Origin: Basidiobolus meristosporus CBS 931.73
Lineage: Eukaryota; Basidiobolomycota; Basidiobolomycetes; Basidiobolales; Basidiobolaceae
Length of the DNA: 64,000 nucleotides
Direction of reading: 5' to 3'
Assembly (NCBI GenBank): GCA_002104905.1
Contig: MCFE01000291.1
Location: 38,457 to 102,456 of the forward strand
Under the pieces are notes generated by a model that saw nothing but the letters and a program-made list of their open reading frames with translations, was not told the origin of the DNA and made no database searches. The position numbers were made by a program, and so were the translations under genes. This document shows positions 10,106 through 23,048 of this stretch, one piece after another. Numbering within the stretch: position 1 is the first letter of the stretch; each line of letters begins with the position of its first letter.

Positions 10106-12327
10106 TCATGAAGATTTGATGTTTCGCAAGTCGACAATATCAAAGTCTTGTTTTAACGTTTTGACATGGCTACTTTCCCCAATATTCGCATCCTTGAGAA
10201 GTATGCATTTTAGCAAATGCCGCGCACGCATCCTAGACAATAGTCACTCGAAAACATACCGTGTAAATTGTGCCACCTTCGTGCGGATGAAACAGGCGCG
10301 AGTCACGACATTGGGAAATGATGCCCAAGCCTGGAGGGTCGGTCAACCGGAAAATACCAGTACTTCAGAGAAATAGGGATTTAGTTTATGGACAAACATC
10401 AGTCATTGTATGTTTCGAACCTTGGCTCGTGCTTGGGTGCGCATACTACGGCAATCGCTTCAGGCAACATTAGTTGATAGGAACAATGTGTATGAACGTC
10501 AACAGAGCTCATGAAGCAGGTTTGCGTGGGGTGTGTCTACATCATGAAAGCAAATGTTACGGATCTGTGCTACGAGCTGTAGTCTGATTTGCATACATGA
10601 ATCCATCCAAGAGTCATTAAATCGTTCTCATCTTGATAAGAAAAGAGCTCTTCTTCATTGGTCGTGGTGCAAGTATCAGAAGTCGAGGTTTGCTTGGGAA
10701 TGATCAAGGTAGTAATAAAAAAGGCGTTTTGTTTCTTTGCGTGCAAAATGTAGATGATGAATATATGGTGGGAGCATGGTAGCAAGATTCAAGTAAATAC
10801 CAGTGTCCCCGACAAAATGCCGCATGTCTCCAGATTGGCGGCGGTGTTCTTCTGGGCTATTAGTAAAAACCGCTCCATTAGGTTTGAGGGAAGATGCATC
10901 ATCCGAAGCGGAGATCCACATTCAGTGGTGGCTATTGGCTCGAATGTTAGAGATTGACGCTCATAAAAATCATCGACGATTTCCCCTACCAGTGGACACA
11001 ATGTTTGGAAGCGACGCCACTTCAGAATAAACGCTAGGCTTTGGAGGGAGTGAAGGTGCAATACTGTCTGGTATGATAAATGAGCCCATATCCGGCACTG
11101 GATTCGAGCAATAATCGAGTGGTTTGGGCGGAAGTTTCTGGTAGTCTTGCTTGGAAATGGGCTGTGTAGAGGAATAGTCGAACGATAGTGGGCGGTGATT
11201 CAAAGACACGTGATAATCTTCGTTTCTTGGATGGTTGAAGTATTCTTGCTGAGGCTTCGCTGGGAGAACAGGTGGCGCTCGTGAGTTATGATAATCGGTA
11301 GGCGTGTAGTTAAACCTGGTCCGTTATTAGTAAACCGAGCTGCATATTATTCTTATCGAAATGAGGATGTACCCATCGCTTTTGTTGTGGTTCATAACGT
11401 TCGGGTAAGCCTAAAAGTAATCGTGTGCACGTGAGTATTTAGTATTGGAGCAATAGGATTTGGCTGCCCGCTGATTCATCTCATACCTCGTGAATATTAG
11501 TATAATCACTATGCCTACAGCAGCCACACCGACAATAGTTAGTGAAAGCAGCGCAACAGCTATTAGCTCAAATCAAGAATGTACCTATTACTCTGACTTT
11601 TCTTGCTCAGATCAACCCCCTCTAAAGCCTTTGCCAAGGACCAGTTAGGGTCAACTTGAGGAATTTCGTTATTTGATACCGATGGGCTAGGTAACTCAGC
11701 TCTGGCCGGTGTTGCAACTTCTGCCTGCCTGTTATGATTTGCCACAGCTTCTAGGTATTTTTCTTTTGCCTCTATGTATTTCTTTCGGCGCTCTTCAAGG
11801 AGTGGCTTGATCTTTTCAAGAATATCCAGTGCAGCGAGACATTTCTGTACCCGAGCAGAAAGATTGTCGGGGGTGAATGAGATGTGGTAACGTACATAGA
11901 AATGGAGGTCCCTTACTTTCTTTAGATCTGTCAAAAGTTTTCGGTTTTCGGGTTGCTTGTACCCAGGATGCTTCGGCATTTCATGAATAACAAGACTAGT
12001 ATCAAAATATTGATAAGAATCCAATAGCATCTAGATATACAATCACTCGAGACGGAAACATACTTGCTGAATTTGAAATATAACAGATATGCCTTCTGAT
12101 AGTCACGTTCTTCATAGTAAATTCGAGCCTAATATCAGGACTCGATGAGCATTTCATAAAATACGAATGATGAACAGAATGAGGTCATCAACCTGTCGAT
12201 AGAGTAACTCTGTAGAGCGACAATACAATTTCAAAGATGTGTTCAAATCGATTACAATCTGTGCTCTTGAATTGAGCTCTTTGATCGATAAGTATTCTTC
12301 ATCTGTGGGTAGTATTTGGGTATTCAT
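10106..12327 (-). CDS. AMSH/Sst2-like JAMM deubiquitinase
   Basis: Eleven exons on the minus strand, in order: 12193-12327, 12064-12128, 11585-11995, 11487-11514, 11373-11410, 10990-11315, 10801-10931, 10597-10734, 10421-10536, 10260-10362, 10106-10192; 525 aa. Residues 1-130 form a USP8/AMSH-type dimerisation domain (TEM-like ...[19 protein letters not shown]), followed by a coiled coil and a proline-rich linker with LPPKP motifs that could bind SH3 domains. The C-terminal JAMM metalloprotease has E369, H424, H426 and D437 (ETCGIL, WIHTHPTQ, SSVD). AMSH enzymes cleave Lys63-linked ubiquitin chains on cargo at endosomal ESCRT. All catalytic ligands are present. Two very short exons (28 and 38 nt) encode part of the linker. 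Confidence 0.93.
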
Positions 12328-13401
12328 AAGGAAAAGCTCTCTAAAATAGACGGTGTGTTAGAGTCTCTATCTAAACATAGCAATTAGAGCACCGTTCAAT
12401 TACTTACCTAGGTGAGTAGAAACAAACCTCGCAGTGGGCCGTACAAAAGCACAATGTTTTGCTACCAAATACTACGGAATTCTGTAACCAATTCAATGAT
12501 GGACATACAAAATCGACAATTTCTAGATTCATATTATAAATCACCGGCGAAAAGTGGAAGTCAATCGGCTTTCCTTTTTAGAACTGGGTCAGATCAAGCT
12601 TAATTATTAAACCACTGGAGTAACCTTTGTTCATGCAAATAGTCACTTGCGACCATTTGGGATGTTGCAGACCAGAAACGCCTTGTATATAACACCAAGA
12701 CACGCCGTATTGCATTCTATTTCTATAGCACTTGTACATTTGCGAACGATAAATGGATGTGAAATAGCTGTTTTTGACAAAGCACCAACCCTATTGCAGC
12801 AGCCGGATACTGCAGAACGTTTGGTATACGGATTTCTCCCTTCGATTGACAATTATACTCTTTCGGGTTGGGAGAAATATGGAGACGAGTAAAGACTTGC
12901 ACTCCTATTATGGTCGCCACTTCTACATTGATATATATGCGATTCAGTGCCAAGCACCTAAAATACTCCACTAAATTTCAGCAGTATTGAATCGAGTTGG
13001 CTACCGGTTGAGTTGTGCAGTAGTAATATCACTTGATGTTGTGATCAAGAATTCATATTCATTCGAGCAACATTCCTATGGTGCACTCATTTTCGCGTAT
13101 CAACTGGTTTTAATCATTTTTTTAGTTTCGCGGTGGAAATTGATTATACTTTGATCAAGTTTGTGCTACCCTGCATTACTTTTCAACCAATACCCCTGTT
13201 TACCTTACGTCCTTCGTGGCCATGAATGTCGCCAAAATTTCGTTTCTTCCTCACCCTAAGATTTTGTACTCTTGGTAGTAAAACACGACTTGTGTATGCT
13301 TAATTATTTTATTAAGACATAATTTGTGACAGCATTTGATTTGATCGTTTTCTTTTTTGCTTCAAGCTTTGTATCTGCTTACACGTACACCGAAGTATAC
13401 G
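12328..13401. other. Intergenic between divergent AMSH and SAPS genes
   Basis: About 1.07 kb between two divergent start codons, so it should contain both promoters. Short frames on both strands around 12640-12970 overlap each other and show no family signal. Confidence 0.5.
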
Positions 13402-16400
13402 ATGTTCTGGCGTTTTGGTTTTCATACGGTTTCACCTATCGATACTCTGCTCGAAAAGGATGACCTTGCTGTGGAGGAATTGATGGATCAGGACGACATT
13501 CTACAAGAATTAAGAGCTGCCAACAGCAAGCTAATAGATTTGTAATAATAATTTTCCTTATGATCTATTGAGAGGACGAGTTTTTCACACTCATCGCGCG
13601 TATTTTGTATTCGCGTACTTGAAACTCGAAATGTTCTTACGGCGACCTAACCTGTGCTTCTTGAACATGTTTTAGTTTATGTCAACCGGAGGTGCTTAGC
13701 CAGCTTTTTGGTTACTTGACCTGCACTATTGAAGATAATGAAGTGAATATGAAGTAACGATTCTTCACCTTGCGTGTTATATTGTTAGAGTACTAATCTG
13801 CCTTTTTCTGATCATTCATTAGATATCCTTATATAGCTGGAGAAATCCTTTCTTGCGAAGAGGTATGGGGTCTTAGCAAGGCTATATTAGAAAATAAAGA
13901 GCTCCTGTCGTCCTTTTGGGAAATCCTCGATAAACCGGCTCCCCTCCCTTCCATACAAGCGGCATATTTCAGTAAAATCATTTGCACTCTCTTGGTGAAA
14001 AAGAGCGAAGAGGTTTGTTTTCAACCATATTGGCAGATGTCTTGTATTTCATCCACTAAAACGGAATCCCGCAAGATGGTCCTTTTTATCCGAGAGCAAC
14101 CTGATGCTATAGACAAATTTCTGAGTCATTTGGAGACTCCTGCTATCATGGATATTGTTTTGAAGCTTATCAGCCTTGATGAATTGCCTAATGGCGCTGG
14201 TGTCGTTGAGGTAGGTATTCGCATGTTAATGTTTCGTTGTATCCATACTCATAGCTGTTGTTAGTGGCTTTCATCGGAAGGACTTATGAGTAAGCTTATA
14301 GATCGTTTGAGCCCAAAGTGCGATACGGAGGTAGCGTTTAGTTACGGGAGCGCGCACGATACTATATACTTAAACCATATTGCTCGTAGACATATTCAGT
14401 GGTCGCCCCTATGATTTTGGATATCATAACTATTTCCAAATCGACTAGCAATCAACAGCCAAACGCAGGCCCGAATAAGTTGATAAGTCAGCTCAAAAGG
14501 TTTTATTCTTGAGAATCTATCAACTTGAAGGAGCGAACTAACCTTTATTCTTCAGCAAAGAAACAGTCGCCCGGCTAGTAAATTATATGCTGGATAGCAC
14601 ATCTGCCAATGCAGCCTCAGTGTTGGTTAATGGTGTAGGGATCTTCATTGAATTGATTAGACGAAATTACAGGTTAGTATAGCTTCTCATGTTGCAGTAT
14701 TCTCTAGACACTAACCTGTATGCCATATAGTGATGATGAGCCAGCCGGTCTATTTCAATACACCGAGCCTATTGTCCCCATCGATTTAAGCGATATGTTG
14801 GAGGTTCTGAGTGATCGTCTTGGTGACTTCCAGCAAGTTCTAAAATGTCCTCGTAACGTAGTAAGTAGTGCGCTACCCCCTACTCGGATCTAAATAGTGT
14901 TTCTGATGAAATTGCAGGCAGAGTCTATTGAGAGTACAGTTGGAAAAGTAAAACCATTAGGATTTGAGCGCCTTAAGGTGTGCGAGCTATATGCTGAGTT
15001 GCTCCATTGCGCCAACATCAACGTTCCAGAAAGTGAGTCTGGTGATGAAGCTCATAAGACCACGCTTGGGAGTGATGGTATTGATAAACGTCGCGATCGA
15101 TCTCTCGGTAGCTTGCTCTAATTGTTGTCAAAATTAGTTCGTGTCAACTTGAAGCAGAAATATGTCGATCTCGGAATCGTCACTACTTGCTTGGTACTAC
15201 AGTTTGACTACGCTGCCTTTTGATAACGAATCCTAAAATCTCTTGTCTAATAGGACTTGTTCTTCGAATATCCTTGGAATAATTTCCTACACACGATCGT
15301 ATACGATATATTGCATCAGATCCTGAATCTCCCTTACGAAGTGGATGCAAACAAAGCTCTAATCCTATCGGTATGCTATTTTACACTCTCACATGAAAAA
15401 TCCGTAGCAACGTGCTTACATGATGCCTAGGTTTTCAATGATGCAGATATCACCTCTAGAATTACTGATGCTCAAAAACAGTGTGATATAGAGATGTAAG
15501 TGCTTTAAAGTGTTGATTGCTCAATCGCAGGGACCGTAGTGACATATATAAACAACAGTAACGATACCAAGAATATCCGCCCTGGCTATATGGGTCACTT
15601 GACCTTCATTGCTGAAGAAGTAGTACGCTTAATTGAACGCTCGCCCGAGGTTGCTGCAGATGTGAACGGTAAAAGCTTCCTGTTGAATCGGTGAGGTTTC
15701 CGTATTAACTTCAATTGTTATTTATTTAGATAAAGTTCAAGCCGAACCCTGGAAAGAATACGTGTCCAAGACTCTGCGTGAAATCAAGGAGAGGGATCAG
15801 CAACCACTTGGCGGTCAACGGCCCAATCTCTTGAATGGTTTCAATGACACGGATGACGATGATGATGATTACGAAGATGAAGATGACCTTGATCGTGAAC
15901 AGCTTGCGAGATATCTAACACCTAGTGGTGAGCTTAGAAGCCAATTTGTCACTTCCTTCGACGATGACGATGAAAGCGATGATGACGACCCTGACTGGTT
16001 AAGGTAACTATATATTCAATATTCACTGTGGAGTTGACGTAGTCTCATACGCCCTACTATGCATAGCAAGTTAGCACCAGCTGATGGCTCGTACACTATG
16101 AATCTGGTACGTACATTTGATCCTTTTGTTGCTGATCCAATATTCAAATATTCATACAACATTAGGAAAACATGGAATATGACGGCGATGATCAGGTGGA
16201 TATTTTCGTGTTAGCATATTGTTGCCAAAAGTATATTGACCCGATACCCGATACCTTGAAATAGCTGCATGCGCTCCCCGATGCCACCTCCGAAGAAGAT
16301 CAATCTCAACGAATCCTCACCATAGCGGATTGGTCTGCTGAATTCCAAGAAAACTTTGAATCACCTCAAGGTTTAGGTGACGATGATGAATCAACGGTAA

Positions 16401-16549
16401 GACCCGCCGAGACAGTGGCAAGTTTGCACCATACTAATATCATTTTCGGACTACAGTCGAAAGCGAACAATAGAAATTCCGTTGAAGACAGCACTAGCGA
16501 TCAAATAGAAGTAGCGCCACTGCCTGAGACAGAGAAAGATTCGCAGTAG
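13402..16549 (+). CDS. SAPS-domain protein (SIT4/PP6 phosphatase-associated subunit)
   Basis: Eighteen exons: 13402-13541, 13676-13753, 13823-14012, 14076-14210, 14265-14330, 14390-14499, 14556-14672, 14731-14860, 14918-15077, 15138-15193, 15254-15370, 15431-15495, 15559-15668, 15730-16003, 16067-16106, 16166-16195, 16265-16396, 16457-16549; 680 aa in frame. The N-terminus FWRFGFHTVSPIDTLLEKDD, and later SFWEILDKPAPLPSIQAAYF and FFEYPWNNFLHTIVYDILHQ, are diagnostic SAPS-family signatures (yeast SAP155/SAP190, animal PPP6R). These helical-repeat proteins bind and direct the PP2A-like phosphatase SIT4/PP6 in cell-cycle and nutrient signalling. The tail has a very acidic stretch (residues about 535-550) and several small exons that are the least certain part of the model. 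Confidence 0.93.
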
Positions 16550-17826
16550 TTCAACGAAATTCGAAATCCTTACATGTGCGGTAACTAGCACAGATGCGCT
16601 ATCACAACGGAGCAAAAGCAACTCAGATTTATCCACTTGCACTCAATATTTCTACGTTATACAGGATTTTGTCGTTTACATGTAACTTTTTTCTTTTTTA
16701 CATTCGCTTGGGTTCGTCGTTTTTGGTCGATCTTTAGAATCTTCTATCAATCATACAAACAGAATTCCTCAAGTGTTCATTTCATCTCACGAAATTCTTG
16801 TTGTCACGTTGGGTCGGCAGAATCCTGTCATTCAGTCGATCTAACCTAAAATCGAAATCCAAGGCCACTCTGTTTATTGTACGATTAAAGAGTTCATTTT
16901 CTATTTGATTCCAACGATGCTCTTCATCCATTCAACGCATTGAATAGAGGATGAACCTGGTCCTGTATATAGTCAACACCTCTGGCAAAGCATCTCTCAT
17001 GTCCTTGGGCTCCCGTATACAATGCCTGACCTAGGTTTTATTGGCTGCCATCACAAGGGCACCTTGAATTGGAAGTGATTGCTCTCGAGCAAAACAATCA
17101 CATACCTCACAGCATTGTGATGTCATTGAGATGTGTAAGAGATAGCTAAAAACGAACATGAATGTTCTATGGCATATTTGGTAACTCATCATCATGATGT
17201 ATTGGATAAGAAATGACTGGCAAATTAGCCGAAATATGACGTAATTCAATCGAGAATGGTTAACTCGACCGAAGCATATAGCTAATGCAGAACATGCGGT
17301 TGCTTGTGTCACTACAGAGTGCCAATTGTCACCAAATAGCAGTTGCGCTACATCAGGACTGTGAAGACAAGGATTTAGGACAGGCAAATTCCAGTTTAAA
17401 TTCCAAGAATGCGTCACGTTTAAAAACCAAAGTCGCTATAGAGCTAATGATGATCGTATCACCTTGTTACTCGGTTAGAGAAATGAGTGGCTGATGGGAT
17501 GATGTACGTATTGTTTCGAGGTCACTGGATACATCTAAAGATCAAGACCTCTGGACGGTGCTAGCTTGGATGGTAAAGTGTTTATTGATAAAATCGGGAT
17601 GGAGGTACAGGATATGTCTCCAGGAAGTGAAGCTTGTCACCCTATTTTACATACATACTTTCTGCCAAGTTGGGAAGCAGAGTTAAGCGAGAGTATTTAG
17701 TGTCTAGAAAGATTGGTTAATCTAAACACAGCAATGAAAAGCAGAGTGCACGAGAATGTAGGTCCTAACTCGCTTCCTTGTTGATATTCGCTATTCTTAT
17801 ATGATTAGACCTTGACAGCAGAGGCT
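16550..17826. other. Intergenic, no gene supported
   Basis: Between the convergent SAPS and LysM genes. A 128-codon minus-strand frame at 17031-17417 is Cys/His-rich and hydrophobic but matches nothing I know and overlaps plus-strand frames, so I do not call it. Confidence 0.45.
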
Positions 17827-18766
17827 TTATGAGCTGTGAAGCTTGTCTGTAGGCGTCATCTGAATCCAGAGACCCTCTTCGTGACTCGGTACAAAGGGAT
17901 CCCTTTTGGATCGTCGTAGAGTAGCATTATTCATCACACTCCATGCATGACTCTGCTTTAGTGGTCGAGAAATAGAATCGACTGCACGGGATACCAAGTT
18001 TGTCAGTGGTTCAAGTATTTCACGAGAGTCTTCGAGAACACTACTAGATGAGCTGAAAGTAAAGTTAAGAAAGGGTCTTTGAAGAATCGGGATTAAAAAA
18101 GCCTACCTCCAGCTCGAAGATGATCTGGGGGAGTACGAGTCCACCTCCAATCTGCTTTCCACGTTCTTCCGGCTTTCCGAACTTTCGATGTCTTCTTTAG
18201 AAACAATCCGAGCGTCCAGTGTCTTTATCTCCGCATCTGTTATCGTGCAATGCAGAATGGGGATTTTCAATTCGCTTCGTAGTTGAAGAGGATCGCCCGA
18301 CCATAGTTTATTTACACGCCGAAGCACCCCAACCTTTGCAAATAGGATTGGTACGTGAAAGATAGGTTAAAAGGGAGCAGGGCGGTTCGTAACTTACCTC
18401 TATACCATATTTCAAGGAAAGTCCAGCAAAAGTATCGGCGGGTTGAACCTTGTGAAGTAAGATTGCTTTGGCTCTTGGGATCTCAGAGAGATCAACTTGT
18501 GGCGAAGGGGCCTCTTCTATCGCTTTGACATTACTAGCGGTAGGCTTGATCGTCGAAATGCTAGAGGCGTCGAAAAAGCGTATCGAAGTTGGTTGTGGGG
18601 CTGTGGAAAAACGCTGGGCAACGCGGGGGGTTACGTTGTGCTCTTCAGTGATCTCCGTTGTCGTGGGTTCAGCTTCTTCTTGTCCCCGAGCAAACCATTG
18701 GTTAGCAGTTGAGTAGGTCGTTTCAGGAATAATACGTTGACGTCGATTTACTAAGTTGGAGCTCAT
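17827..18766 (-). CDS. LysM-domain protein (LYSMD1/2-like)
   Basis: Three exons on the minus strand: 18398-18766, 18107-18333, 17827-18052; 273 aa. After about 100 low-complexity residues a single LysM domain is visible (HKVQPADTFAGLSLKYGIEV, then RVNKLW...LKIPI), split by an intron in the middle. There is no signal peptide or membrane segment. This and the LysM sequence type (xGDTxxGLxLxYGxxxxxLxRxNKLW) match intracellular LYSMD1/2 proteins, not secreted chitin-binding LysM effectors. The serine-rich linker and the C-terminal helix (SREILEPLTNLVSRAVDSIS) are unassigned. The ATG at 18766 is the first in frame; the biological role is not established. Confidence 0.85.
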
Positions 18767-20017
18767 CGCTGGCCGAGTAACACTCAATACTATTGCAGCT
18801 GTATGTGATATATTAAGAAATGCGTAGGGACCTCGCGGAGGTGATGTAGGCTCAAAATGCGGAAGAATGCGCTCTCAAAAGGTAAAGCTCGCTTTCGATG
18901 TGGATATTTCGCTTGAAATAGACTCTCGATGGTGCAAAGAATCAAAGAAAAACAGCTTGTGTAAAAATAAGATGCAGGAGTGATAGGGATGAAAGAAATA
19001 GAATAATTGGTGTACACCGGCCTCGCTTCCACTGCTAATACTACAAACTGAATACGGATATTATTTATGGAATATTATTAGGATCTAGTTATGGCAGAAA
19101 TTACCCAAAAGGGCTGATTAAGCTCAACGGGTGATGGTTCGATTGAAAGCCGATCAGATTTCCCATGTTTCAGGATGGTTGTGGAAGTGCCAAGAACGAA
19201 ACATCTAACACTTCATTAAAATAACTTGGGATCCCTAGCATCCTGATACCACCGAGTTTTCGATGTGGAAGTATATTGTAGTGCATTTTGGTAAGCCGTC
19301 AAGGTGGATGCGGCTATCACTGCACTCTGATGAGTAGAAAGATTGCCGTTCCAGATGAGATGGGGATGCGGTTTCGTTGTGGTTGGCGCAGCTTTTCGGA
19401 TCCCCAGCCATGGTGACCAAGTGCTGCCCACGTGTGAAGCTTGTTGAGGATGGTTTCTCTCACTCATACTAGGGATGGAGCAGGCAGATGTGACCTCATC
19501 ATGGGCTGGTCACTGTGTTGGCCAATACGTCTGGCGTACATATTGGCCAACCTCAAAACTGGTTGTGTTTTGTTGACTTGCGAGGCAGGAGTTCACATAC
19601 ATGCAACGAATTGTAAGGGTGGTGCTTCCATGATTGGTACGAATGTAGGCTCGGAAATTTCGACATCCTTTAACTATCCAAGGCTTAACTTGTATTGCGG
19701 TGTCGTAGCTGTGGAAGAATATGATTGATTGATTTACTCCGTTGATTCGTGCAAATTATCTGATGCCAAATATAGCCGGTAATTACATCTTGTCAACTAA
19801 AATATCAACCTTTGGCCAATGATATGGGTCCACGCTCCCAGTCCTAGACACGTGATTTCAGAATCGATCTTTTATATTTCCCTCCCGACTCTGTTTGCAG
19901 CTGAGGAATCCCAAGTTTTATCTATTGATTAATTACTCTTTGGCCTGATTATTGTTTACTCTTCACTCCTATACTTGGTTTAAACCTGATTTTGACTAGC
20001 GGTATCCATAGAGCCAA
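18767..20017. other. Intergenic between divergent LysM and DNAJC3-like genes
   Basis: Both promoters lie here. Overlapping short frames at 18790-19032 and 19216-19728 have no recognisable domain. The 200 bp before 20018 are T/C-rich, as is common in fungal promoters. Confidence 0.45.
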
Positions 20018-21814
20018 ATGAAGCTGTACTTATACCTTTCGCCAGTTTTATCTCTCATACTCCCTTATGCAATCGGTGCCGAACATGAAAAGACCACTCA
20101 GCAATACCTTGACGAAGCGAATCGCATGTTGGCCGCTGGACGATTCAATGAGGCGCTCTCCAGCTACGACTCAGCAATAGGTAATTCCTTATGCGGCATA
20201 TTTGCAGAGTAATACTAACTTGACTCTCTGATGTAGAAAGAGACCCTTCGAACTACCTAACCTATTTCAAGCGTGCTACAACGTACCTGTCGCTTGGTCG
20301 CAGCAATGCCGCCCTAGAGGATTTTAATAAAATTTTGGATATCAAACCCGATTTTGAACAGGTACTTCTCTTGGACGCCTTCGCGATAGACAACCTATTA
20401 ACCTTCGTTTAGGCTCTATTTCAACGGGCGAAAATTAATCTCAAAGAAGGCTTCCTTTCCAAAGCAAAGTCTGATATTAAGGAATATATGCAGAAAAACC
20501 CGACGAGCTCTGAAGGGAAGAAATACGTAAGTCGGTCCTGAGTATCGTTCTGCACAGTTTGGATTTTAACAGTTTTGATAAAGCTTGACGACGTTCAAGA
20601 AGCTGAAACGTCCATTGATTTAGGCGAGAATGCCCTCAAATCCAAGAATTATGACGACTGCATTAAGCATTATACGAAAGCCATCACAATTGCCTCCACC
20701 ATGTCCAGTTTACGGCTCAAGAGAGCGGACTGCTATCTAAGGAAAGGAGAGATTGAAGCAGCAGTTGGCGATTTCTCGTAAGTGCTACTCTATCACAATA
20801 TATTAAAGCCAGTCATCTCATTACTTCTTAAGTCGTGCAGCCACTCTCAATCCAGCCGATGCCTCCAACTTGTACAAACTTTCCAACCTTCAATATTTCA
20901 TTCTGTATGACCCACAACACGCCCTCAATTCAGTCAAACAATGCCTCACCTATGATCCCGATGACAAATTATGCAAGCCTATGTTCCGGAAAATCAAAAA
21001 GCTTGAGAAGGATATCAAAAAAGCTGAAACAGACGTGGAAAAGAAGCTCTACCTTGCTGCTGTCAACAAACTCATAGGCCCGAACTCAGATGATGGGTTA
21101 ATTCACAAGGCAGAAGAAGAAGTCCGCCAAGCTCTGGAGTCTATAGGAATATCGTCTAGCCCGAAGTCATTATTATACATCAAGCTCGCACAACTGTCCT
21201 GTAAAGCATATGTTGGCAGAAAGAACGGTGCGGCATCCAAACGTTGGTGCACAGAGGTTCTCAACTCCGACGAAAACAATGTGGAGGCGCTTGTGGGTCG
21301 CGGTGAAGCACATATGTTAAACGATGAATTCGAGGAAGCAGTTCGTGACTTCACCAAAGCCAACGAGCTAAATGGTCATGATCAAGAAATCCAAGAAAAG
21401 TTGATGCGAGCGCAAAGACTTTTGAAGCAGTCACAAACTAAGGATTACTACAAGGTACTTGGCGTCAATAGATCAGCAACAAAACGCGAGATCAAGAAGG
21501 CATATCGCAAGTTGGCAGGCCAGTGGCATCCTGACAAGTACAAGGGTGACCTTTCACCCGACGCGGTCGCCAAAAAGATGAGTGAAATCAATGAGGCGTA
21601 CGAAGTTCTAAGTGATGATGAACTCCGTGCCCGGTTCGACCATGGCGACGACCCTAATGACCCCACTGGTGGCCAGCAGCATCATGGCAATCCATTTGGA
21701 CAAGGGAATCCTATGCAGTTCTTCTTCCAGAATGGTGGATCGGGCGGATTTGGAGGATTTCCATTTGGTGCTGGAGGAGATCAAGGCGGTTTCCAATTCA
21801 AGTATCATTATTAA
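20018..21814 (+). CDS. DNAJC3/P58IPK-like ER co-chaperone (TPR + J domain)
   Basis: Exons 20018-20180, 20237-20361, 20413-20526, 20584-20777, 20833-21814; 525 aa. An N-terminal hydrophobic signal peptide ([17 protein letters not shown]) is followed by about nine TPR repeats and, from residue about 400, a complete J domain (KDYYKVLGV..., HPD present) with a Gly/Phe-rich tail ending FQFKYHY. Domain order and length match P58IPK/DNAJC3, an ER-lumen protein that passes unfolded clients to the Hsp70 BiP and is induced by the unfolded-protein response in animals. No KDEL/HDEL signal is present, which is also true of animal P58IPK. The acceptor of exon 4 was placed at 20583 because the nearer AG breaks the frame. 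Confidence 0.93.
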
Positions 21815-23048
21815 TTTGATATCTTTTGCCTTAGCGGCATGTTACTCGGGCTTACTTCAGCTGGTCCAGTCTAAAGTAAATTGTGTGGAACATATTCATG
21901 AGATTTTGTAGGTTCTGTACCATTACACTTTATACATTTCTGTCTTTGAGCCATGTAATAAATACGTCCCGCTGGCAAATATAGCAATGGTGACTTTTCC
22001 CATCTACCGTCACTCATATAATGTAGCCTACTCGAGAGCAGAGTGATCCTCCCAGAGTAACATGAATGGCTTCAATAAAATCCAGGTGTGTATGAACTCG
22101 TTACCGCACTGGCTTGTTGATAATGAAGCAGCTGATTCAGATGGTCATCGCTGTCTAACATGAATCCAACGTTTGCTATATTATCATCTAGGTCCTGGCT
22201 TTTCTCAATTCCTAATTATCTACTAGTGTCTCGGGAGCGCAGGTTTTATGCTGTTATGCGCATCATTATCAAAGCATCATTCATTAGGGGACATGGTGTC
22301 TAAGACAGTTATAGCCACTGCTAATGCCCCTTCTAACTACTTCCGGATCCAGTAATGGCTTCGTTAAACGTTCTTGATTCCAGATCAAGAAGTAATTTCG
22401 TAAGGTTCATATTTGAAGTGTATCATGTGTTTAGCGCTTTCTATATTTCCAAATTACAAGTGACCTCACCACCTGAATGAAATGGACTTGTATCAGCGAG
22501 TACTTGCATGGGCCAAAAATCAGCAGTTGCTTCACTACGGTTGTGTGTGGTATGTACGGAACAATACACATGGACATTTTACTATTCAAAATAGATCACA
22601 GCGTAGAGCATTGCCAACTAGAGGTGCGGGTGCATTATCTTTCTACTTGACAGCATGCAGCACAGGTGGAGCAATGACTGATTTTTGTGGTTGCATGTAT
22701 TTTCTGTTCCAACGTCATTATTACACAAATATAAAACATCGTGAAAGCCTAACTTATCGAATTGCGATCACACCGCTTGTATATTTAATCCGCTGACTAT
22801 GTGGTTGTCGTCTAATTCTGCAGCTCAGGCAAACTAACTCAATTTAGGGCCAATCTGTTATATATAATTGATGAATTTCCCATAAGGAGGCGATGAGAAT
22901 ACAAGCTGTGCTAGAATAAATTCCATCGATCGGGACACCCTGTGCTCAGCCCAATATAGCTAATCAACATATTTAAATAATCACCTTACTGCACTCCTGA
23001 GCTTTCAGAGGGGCTTGTTTGTGAAGCTTTCGGAGGACAGCCATTTCA
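21815..23048. other. Intergenic, no gene seen
   Basis: Contains the 3' UTR of the DNAJC3-like gene and the promoter of the F-box gene. A 104-codon frame at 22482-22796 has no family signal. Confidence 0.45.

Noticed and set aside
10116..10376. 86-codon plus-strand frame
   Set aside because: Lies antisense to the last exons of AMSH, whose catalytic-domain peptides are clear on the minus strand.
15108..15137. A 30-nt intron in the SAPS gene
   Set aside because: A donor at 15078 gives a normal 60-nt intron with the same frame and acceptor, so the ultra-short intron is unnecessary.
17031..17417. 128-codon minus-strand frame
   Set aside because: No domain, odd Cys/His-rich composition, overlaps plus-strand frames and has no plausible splice partners.
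22482..22796. 104-codon plus-strand frame upstream of the F-box gene
   Set aside because: No domain and a composition like non-coding AT-rich DNA.
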